DNA of 9,181 nt from Ruminococcus sp. CAG:254 (lineage in GTDB: Bacteria > Bacillota > Clostridia > Oscillospirales > Ruminococcaceae), in the NCBI GenBank assembly GCA_000433635.1, contig HF997976.1:19162-28342 (forward strand). Reading direction: 5' to 3'. Every line of letters begins with the position of its first letter. Positions within the stretch are counted from its first letter, which is position 1. A model generated the notes under the pieces. The model was not told the origin of the DNA. It worked only from the letters and a program-made list of their open reading frames with translations, and did not search any database. Positions 4,264-9,181 of the stretch are shown piece after piece. A program made the translations under genes and the position numbers.

Positions 4264-6777
4264 ATGAAACGAAAAAAAATACCGATTCTTCTGTTGACAG
4301 CCGTATGCTGTCTGGCAATGCTGCCAACCGCAGCCGTTGCAACAACCGCAGCAGAACCGGCAACGCAAACAGAAACAACGCTTTCGGATACAGAACTGGT
4401 TGATTCCGGGATTTCCTATGTGGAAACAGTGGAAACAATTGCAAATCCAGGAGCAGGCTATACGACAACGGATTGGTATACTTGTGCACCGGGCAACACG
4501 CCAATTCACGATAAAAACGGCAGTGTAGTATTGATGTTTATCGACATCGGAAAATTTTCATCTGGTGCAAATGGAACAACCAATGAAGATGGAACTTATG
4601 TAGAAGGAACGGATTATGATTTAGATGAACAATTCTTTCAAAATGTGCGTGCCAGCTTTGAGAATTGCCGGAAAAATGGTTCAACGATTGCAGTTCGATT
4701 CCGGTATGATGCAAACGGAAAAGACAATCCAGAACCAGCAACTTTCGACCAAGTTTTGCGGCATATTCAGCAAATCAAAGAAAATGGACTGCTTGAGGAT
4801 TATAAAGACATTTTGATGTTTGTAGAAACGGGCTTCGTTGGAAAATGGGGCGAACAGCACGGCGGAAAGTATACATCATTGGATTATAAGGTACAGTTGG
4901 TCAATGCAATGTTGGACTGTGTGCCGAAAGAAGTTCCAATTACCGTTCGGACACCTAATATTTTTGAAAAGTGGGCAGGCATTACAACTGAAGAGATGGC
5001 AACCTATGTTGCAGAACCCGGCAGTGATGCTGCAAGAATCGGCTTGTATAATGATGGTTATATGGGCTCAGATTCCGACCTTGGAACGTATTCCAATCGT
5101 ACTGCACAGACAGCATGGATGGAAAAGCAGATGGAACACACCTATTACGGCGGTGAATTTTCCGGGAATTTGGATTGGGCAAAAAAATATGATACCTATC
5201 TGCCAGAGAATGCAATTCCGGAGATGTATCGCACGCATTTGAGCTATATCAATTCCAACATCTATCAGCTCTATAAAGATTATACCTTTGGAGCAGAATA
5301 TGATGTGGAAAATGGTGACCACTCTGCCTATTATGGACAGACTGTTTTTCAGTTTATTCGGGATCATCTCGGCTATCGGTTTGTAATTCGGGATTCCAAA
5401 CTATCGAAGCAGGTTACAGCTGGAGATACACTGCAATGCCAACTTTCCATTGAAAATACCGGCTTTGCAAATCCGATTCGGAAGATGAAAGCAGAAGTAC
5501 TGCTGGAAAAAGACGGGGATTATATTCAAACAACCATTGATATAGACCCGACTACTTGGCTTTCCTGCACAACGACAGATATTCCGTTGACCATTCAGCT
5601 GCCAGGTGATTTGGAAGCAGGAAACTGGAATGTTTATTTGCGGCTTTCTATTGGTAATCAGGATATTCCAGATAGCACGCTGCGGACAGTACACTTTGCC
5701 AATGCAGATGTTTGGGATGGTATGCTGGGTGCGAATCGAATTGGAACGGTTGCTATAACAGCAGCAACGGATGCAGAACAGCTGACACAGCATGATTTTT
5801 ATCAAGTCAATACAGAAACCCCCGCTCTTTCCGATGGGACTCGTTACAATCGAAATGCCGTTGTTTCAATAGATGGAAAGCGTTCCGGAGCAGCAGAGTG
5901 GCGAACAGATGCCCTGTATCATACTGAGGACAACGCAAACTTGTATCTTACAAACGACGACCAATATTTATATGTCATGGCAGAAATGCCGATGGATGAA
6001 GTCGTTTCACCAGTCTATAACCTGCAAGTGATCCATGCCGATCCGGAAAACCCGACAGAAAACAAAAAATATTGGATGTACCACATGAGAAATGGATATG
6101 TATATTTCAATCAGGGCTCTTATGCCGGAACGATCTGCAAATATACGGGAAGTTGTGTGGAATGGAAGATTCCGTTTTCTGTTTTGGAACTTGCACCAGG
6201 CACAGAATTGACCAGTGTCCGTGTTACCATTCAGGACAGTTCTGTTGATGGCTGGAAAAAGACCTCAGATCAGGAGATAGACCGCCCTTATGTTGTAACC
6301 AGTACATTTCCGACTTATAATGCATGCCGTTCGATGGTGCTGAAAGAAGACGAATCCATTTCGCTTTCCACAGTCACCACCTTGACGGGTGCAACCTATC
6401 AGTGGTATCATGATGATGTTGCAATTCCAGATGCAACTGCATCCAGTTATATGATTTCTGATGCAACAGCGGATACCATCGGTTCTTATACTGTCGAAAT
6501 CACCGCCCCGTCCGGAACGAAAAAAACGCTGTCCATTTGCAATGTTACCGATGTTTTGTCATCCGTAAAAATGGGCGATGTCAACGGCGATGCATCTGTA
6601 GATTTGTTGGATGTCGTTTTGCTGCAAAAATATCTGATTTGGAAAACAGATGGTTTTGAAATCAATATACAGCAAGCGGATTGTCAGCTGGATGAAAAAC
6701 TGGATGTTTTGGATTTGGTGGTATTGAAGCGGATGTTGTTTCCACCATCTGAACCAGAAACAGAACAAGGCTTGTAA
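4264..6777 (+). CDS. Secreted modular DUF4874/DUF4832-type protein with C-terminal dockerin
   Basis: This 837-residue exported protein is probably a component of an extracellular cellulosome- or amylosome-like complex. Residues 1-26 are a signal peptide (KRKK, a hydrophobic core, then likely cleavage after AVA). Residues about 48-235 resemble DUF4874: NPGAGY (61-66), AVRFRYDA (143-150), and ETGFVGKWGEQHG (188-200), with Glu188 and Glu197 as candidate active-site acids. Residues about 235-375 resemble DUF4832: GLYNDGYMGSDSD (260-272), THLSYIN (324-330) and LGYRFV (369-374). A beta-sandwich follows to about 480, then a beta-rich stretch (about 530-665, beginning VSIDGK) that may be a carbohydrate-binding or DOMON-like module, and an Ig-like module (about 695-760, with YQWYHDD). 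The dockerin occupies 767-826: loop 1 GDVNGDASVDLLD carries D772/N774/D776/D780/D783, and loop 2 is degenerate. A TIM-barrel glycan-active enzyme is an inference from fold; no catalytic activity or substrate is established here. It is divergent from manA and has its own consensus promoter. No clear terminator follows. Confidence 0.85.
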   Translation: MKRKKIPILLLTAVCCLAMLPTAAVATTAAEPATQTETTLSDTELVDSGISYVETVETIANPGAGYTTTDWYTCAPGNTPIHDKNGSVVLMFIDIGKFSSGANGTTNEDGTYVEGTDYDLDEQFFQNVRASFENCRKNGSTIAVRFRYDANGKDNPEPATFDQVLRHIQQIKENGLLEDYKDILMFVETGFVGKWGEQHGGKYTSLDYKVQLVNAMLDCVPKEVPITVRTPNIFEKWAGITTEEMATYVAEPGSDAARIGLYNDGYMGSDSDLGTYSNRTAQTAWMEKQMEHTYYGGEFSGNLDWAKKYDTYLPENAIPEMYRTHLSYINSNIYQLYKDYTFGAEYDVENGDHSAYYGQTVFQFIRDHLGYRFVIRDSKLSKQVTAGDTLQCQLSIENTGFANPIRKMKAEVLLEKDGDYIQTTIDIDPTTWLSCTTTDIPLTIQLPGDLEAGNWNVYLRLSIGNQDIPDSTLRTVHFANADVWDGMLGANRIGTVAITAATDAEQLTQHDFYQVNTETPALSDGTRYNRNAVVSIDGKRSGAAEWRTDALYHTEDNANLYLTNDDQYLYVMAEMPMDEVVSPVYNLQVIHADPENPTENKKYWMYHMRNGYVYFNQGSYAGTICKYTGSCVEWKIPFSVLELAPGTELTSVRVTIQDSSVDGWKKTSDQEIDRPYVVTSTFPTYNACRSMVLKEDESISLSTVTTLTGATYQWYHDDVAIPDATASSYMISDATADTIGSYTVEITAPSGTKKTLSICNVTDVLSSVKMGDVNGDASVDLLDVVLLQKYLIWKTDGFEINIQQADCQLDEKLDVLDLVVLKRMLFPPSEPETEQGL

Positions 6778-6877
6778 TTTTTCTGTGTTGTTGAATGATT
6801 TTTGTAAAAAGTGGATAAAGAAAGTGTGTCACATTGCATTCATAAAGAATTTATCACCAGAAAAATGGCTGTTTCTA

Positions 6878-6906
6878 TTGACAAAACGCGTAATCATAGG
6901 TATACT
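6878..6906 (+). promoter_or_regulatory. Sigma-70 promoter of ppa-prs
   Basis: TTGACA (6878-6883) and TATACT (6901-6906) are 17 bases apart. Transcription should begin near 6913, giving a leader of about 60 bases before ppa. The spacer contains the 6-bp palindrome ACGCGT. The stretch 6778-6877 upstream holds no gene; its only structure is a bulged inverted repeat (GTGGATAAA at 6811-6819 against TTTATCAC at 6850-6857) without a T-run. Confidence 0.85.
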
Positions 6907-6972
6907 TAAAAGAGAAGCATTCGGTTTGTGTTCGATAACGGAATTTTGAAGGTACAAGGAGCGTGACAAAAT

Positions 6973-7503
6973 ATGAATATTTGGCATGATATCAACCCCA
7001 AGCAGATTACCACAGAAGAATTTATTGCGGTCATTGAAATCCCGAAAAACAGCAAGGTGAAGTACGAACTGAACAAGGAAACCGGTGTTCTCGAAATGGA
7101 TCGGATTCTATACACGTCCACACACTATCCGGCAAACTATGGATTTATTCCAAGAACCTATGCCGATGACGGCGACCCGTTGGATGTTCTCGTACTCTGT
7201 TCGCAGAATATCTATCCCATGACGTTGGTACGCTGTTATCCAATTGGTGTCATTCGCATGATTGACAACGGTCGGCATGATGACAAAATCATTGCCATTC
7301 CATGCAGCGACCCGACTTATAATACCTATGTGGATATTGACGAGCTGCCCAGCCATATCTTTGAAGAAATGGTACATTTCTTTAAGGTATACAAGGAACT
7401 AGAACACAAGTCTACTGCGGTCGATGAGATTCAAAATGCAAAGGCTGCAAAGGAAATTATCGCAAAGGATATTGACAATTATATTGAAACATTCTGCAAG
7501 TAA
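6973..7503 (+). CDS. ppa: Family I inorganic pyrophosphatase
   Basis: This soluble cytoplasmic enzyme hydrolyses pyrophosphate to two phosphates with Mg2+, pulling biosynthetic reactions forward. The 176-residue length equals the usual bacterial family I size. Every active-site residue I can align to the E. coli enzyme is present: Glu22, Lys30, Glu32, Arg44, Tyr56, the signature DGDPLD giving Asp66, Asp68 and Asp71, then Asp98, Asp103 and Lys105 (in IDNGRHDDK), and Tyr140-Lys141 (in FFKVYKELE). AAGGAG at 6956-6961 precedes the ATG by 11 bases. The gene follows its own promoter at 6878-6906. prs starts 47 bases after its stop with no terminator between, so the two are probably co-transcribed. 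Many Clostridia instead use family II or membrane pyrophosphatases; this one is clearly family I. Confidence 0.97.
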   Translation: MNIWHDINPKQITTEEFIAVIEIPKNSKVKYELNKETGVLEMDRILYTSTHYPANYGFIPRTYADDGDPLDVLVLCSQNIYPMTLVRCYPIGVIRMIDNGRHDDKIIAIPCSDPTYNTYVDIDELPSHIFEEMVHFFKVYKELEHKSTAVDEIQNAKAAKEIIAKDIDNYIETFCK

Positions 7504-7537
7504 TTGCAGGTGAAAATATGCCATGCAGAAAAGCAAA

Positions 7538-7543
7538 AAGGAG
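7538..7543 (+). promoter_or_regulatory. Ribosome binding site fixing the prs start
   Basis: AAGGAG lies 7 bases before the ATG at 7551. A competing in-frame ATG at 7518 has only AGGTGA four bases upstream and would add 11 basic residues not typical of the family, so 7551 is preferred. Confidence 0.75.
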
Positions 7544-7550
7544 TAAAAAA

Positions 7551-8717
7551 ATGGTAACAGCATCATCATCAGCATCGGACATTCTGTTCAATCACGAAAC
7601 CAATGTTGCACCGTTGGGCTTGATCGCTATGCGGGGAACAGAGGAACTCGGAAAGAAAATTGATTCTTATCTGGTTGAATGGGCAAGAAAAGGCGGCTAT
7701 GACGTAGACACATTTTTGATTGCCTGCGAATGCCCACGGTTTTCTTCCGGAGATGGAAAGGGCTTGATCAAGTCCACCATTCGAGGCAGAGATTTGTTTA
7801 TTTTGATTGACGTTGGCAACTATAGCTGCGAATATCAGATGTTTGACAGAATGAATGTGATGTCTCCGGATGATCATTATCAGGATTTAAAGCGAATCAT
7901 TCAGGCTGCCAGCGGTAAGGCACACCGTGTCAATGTCATCATGCCGATTCTCTACGGTGGCAGACAGCACCGGAGAAACTATAGAGAATCTTTGGACTGT
8001 GCTTGTGCATTGCAGGAACTGGAACAGATGGGCGTTTCCAACATCATTACATTTGATGCACATGACCCGAGAGTTTGCAATGCCATTCCGCTGATGGGCT
8101 TCGACAATGTCGTACCGTCTTATCAGGTATTGAAGGCAATGTTCCACGACATTCCGCACCTGCGGACAACACCGGATGAATTCATGGTAATCAGCCCGGA
8201 CGAAGGTGCACTGAACCGGAATATGTATTATGCTTCCATGCTGGGTGTTCCGATGGGAATGTTCTATAAGCGTCGGGATTATTCCATCATTGTCAATGGT
8301 AGAAACCCGATTGTTGCACATGAATATCTGGGCAACTCTGTAGAAGGCAAGGATGTCTTTATTGCCGATGACATTATTTCCTCTGGGGAATCCATGTTGG
8401 ATATTGCTTATGCACTGAAGAAGCGGAAGGCTCGCCGGGTATTCTGCTATGCAACTTATGGTCTGTTTGTAAATGGCTTGCAGAAGTTTGACGATGCATA
8501 TGCAAACGGATATATTGACGCTGTATTCGGCACAAACCTGACCTATCGGACAAAGGAACTGCTCTCCAGAGAATGGTTCCACGAAGTAGACTGCTCGAAG
8601 TATATTTCCTTCTTTATTGCCGCATTGAACCATGATGCTTCGATTGGAAACGTGATTGATTCCAACCAGAAAATCAAGGCTCTGCTGGCTCGTCGGAATC
8701 AGGAAGAAGCAGAATAA
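7551..8717 (+). CDS. prs: Ribose-phosphate pyrophosphokinase (PRPP synthetase), long clostridial form
   Basis: The enzyme transfers pyrophosphate from ATP to ribose-5-phosphate, giving PRPP for purine, pyrimidine, NAD, histidine and tryptophan synthesis in the cytoplasm. From the start at 7551 it has 388 residues, against about 315 for the classical enzyme. Family landmarks in order are FSSGDGKGLIKSTIRGRD (64-81, counterpart of the rFsDGE...VRG region), YGGRQHRR (135-142, counterpart of the ATP-binding YARQDRK), TFDAHDP (167-173), the VISPDEGALNR stretch (213-223), YKRRD (239-243, flexible catalytic loop), and the PRPP loop IADDIISSGES (271-281). Differences from the textbook motifs (RQHRR for RQDRK, SSGES for DTGGT) and the extra N-terminal and internal length mark a divergent branch, so regulation may differ from the classical ADP/phosphate-controlled form. 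It is the second gene after ppa and ends at a very strong terminator. Confidence 0.93.
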   Translation: MVTASSSASDILFNHETNVAPLGLIAMRGTEELGKKIDSYLVEWARKGGYDVDTFLIACECPRFSSGDGKGLIKSTIRGRDLFILIDVGNYSCEYQMFDRMNVMSPDDHYQDLKRIIQAASGKAHRVNVIMPILYGGRQHRRNYRESLDCACALQELEQMGVSNIITFDAHDPRVCNAIPLMGFDNVVPSYQVLKAMFHDIPHLRTTPDEFMVISPDEGALNRNMYYASMLGVPMGMFYKRRDYSIIVNGRNPIVAHEYLGNSVEGKDVFIADDIISSGESMLDIAYALKKRKARRVFCYATYGLFVNGLQKFDDAYANGYIDAVFGTNLTYRTKELLSREWFHEVDCSKYISFFIAALNHDASIGNVIDSNQKIKALLARRNQEEAE

Positions 8718-8744
8718 TTTTGCGATAACAATCTCTTTATCCCT

Positions 8745-8784
8745 GAACCGGATTGCAAAACTTGCAGTCCGGTTCTTTTTTTTT
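8745..8784 (+). terminator. Very strong Rho-independent terminator of ppa-prs
   Basis: GAACCGGATTGCAA (8745-8758) pairs with TTGCAGTCCGGTTC (8762-8775) through 14 pairs, including one G-T, with a 3-base loop. Nine Ts follow (8776-8784). It begins 28 bases after the prs stop and separates the housekeeping pair from the sporulation gene. Confidence 0.95.
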
Positions 8785-8835
8785 GCCTGTCCGCATAGGA
8801 TACAGCAAAGGACAAACACAAAGGAGGTTGAACAG

Positions 8836-9181
8836 ATGCGACAGGCAATTCTTTCTTGTTTTCCGCCAGAGTTGCGGCAGATTTTTCAGCGAATCCCTGT
8901 TTCAGAATGGGAACGAATGCAAGAAATCCGGCTGCGAGTTGGAAGACCGATTGCAATCCATCGTGGACAAGCGGAACGATTTCTGCATGTAGATGGAACT
9001 TGTAATGACCGTTGGACAGACGCTGTTTTTCTGAAGCGAGAACAGTTAGATGCAATCTTTCATGCAGCTTGTGAATATTCGGTCTATCGGTATCAACGAG
9101 AAATTGCAGAGGGCTATGTGACCATTCAAGGGGGAAATCGAATTGGTATTTGCGGAACGGCTGTTTTCCGAGATGGGCAGT
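8836..9181 (+). CDS. spoIIIAA: Stage III sporulation protein AA, N-terminal 115 residues (runs off the window)
   Basis: The ATG at 8836 follows a near-perfect AAGGAGG (8821-8827) and the frame stays open to the right edge. The visible 115 residues carry the SpoIIIAA N-terminal signatures: EIRLRVGRP (30-38), EYSVYRYQREI (80-90), and GYVTIQGGNRIGICG (93-107). SpoIIIAA is the putative secretion-type ATPase of the SpoIIIA-SpoIIQ channel linking mother cell and forespore during engulfment. Its Walker A motif would lie beyond this window. The gene normally heads the spoIIIAA-AH operon transcribed by sigma-E in the mother cell, so spoIIIAB should follow. The gap of about 50 bases from the terminator must hold the promoter; I could not identify a convincing sigma-E site there. 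The identification rests on strong motif agreement. Confidence 0.93.
   Translation, partial: MRQAILSCFPPELRQIFQRIPVSEWERMQEIRLRVGRPIAIHRGQAERFLHVDGTCNDRWTDAVFLKREQLDAIFHAACEYSVYRYQREIAEGYVTIQGGNRIGICGTAVFRDGQ

Noticed and set aside
6811..6857. Inverted repeat after the dockerin gene as its terminator
   Set aside because: The arms are short, bulged and 30 bases apart, and no T-run follows; too weak to call a terminator.
8798..8806. Sigma-E -10 element (GATACAGC-like) for spoIIIAA
   Set aside because: No matching -35 element at the right distance; that position is the terminator T-run.
7887..8819. Long minus-strand open frame (310 codons) opposite prs
   Set aside because: It is fully antisense to a well-supported prs and crosses the prs terminator; its composition is unnatural and no family is recognisable.

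Overview
The window reads as chromosomal DNA of a Gram-positive, spore-forming, fibre- or glycan-degrading anaerobe of the Clostridia, most likely a Ruminococcus-like member of the Oscillospiraceae. Three things point this way. A secreted protein ends in a dockerin module, the plug that docks enzymes onto cellulosome-type scaffolds. The right edge holds the start of spoIIIAA, a gene confined to endospore formers. Strong AAGGAG-type ribosome binding sites precede nearly every gene, and a 59-residue cysteine-rich protein resembles a small family (DUF6472) that I associate with Clostridia. The genus is an inference; the sequence alone does not fix it.

Layout from left to right. (1) Positions 1-1328: a 5'-truncated FAD flavoprotein of the fumarate reductase / succinate dehydrogenase / L-aspartate oxidase superfamily, closed by a hairpin terminator. 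(2) 1448-2860: an alanine/glycine:cation symporter (AGCS family), closed by a strong, probably two-way terminator. (3) 2958-3137: a 59-codon Cys-rich gene that stops one base short of the convergent manA stop codon; its likely terminator lies inside the manA coding sequence. (4) 4116-3139, minus strand: manA, a mannose-6-phosphate isomerase. (5) 4117-4263: a compact divergent promoter region with two near-consensus sigma-70 promoters back to back. (6) 4264-6777: a secreted 837-residue modular protein with a DUF4874/DUF4832-type barrel, beta-rich and Ig-like modules and a C-terminal dockerin. (7) 6878-8784: a housekeeping unit of family I inorganic pyrophosphatase (ppa) and a PRPP synthetase (prs) behind a TTGACA-17-TATACT promoter, ending in an excellent terminator. 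(8) 8836-9181: the first 115 codons of spoIIIAA.

How the genes relate. ppa and prs fit together metabolically: PRPP made by Prs is spent by phosphoribosyltransferases that release pyrophosphate, which Ppa hydrolyses. The dockerin protein and manA are divergent and share an 11-bp identical -10 region, which suggests, but does not prove, that an extracellular glycan-active protein and intracellular mannose-phosphate metabolism are expressed together. No tRNA, rRNA, CRISPR array, insertion sequence or phage gene was seen. The most original element is the dockerin-tagged DUF4874/DUF4832 protein: its predicted barrel has no function I can name with confidence, yet its dockerin says it is delivered to an extracellular multi-enzyme complex. 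The second point of interest is the tight overlapping transcription architecture around the small Cys-rich gene and manA.
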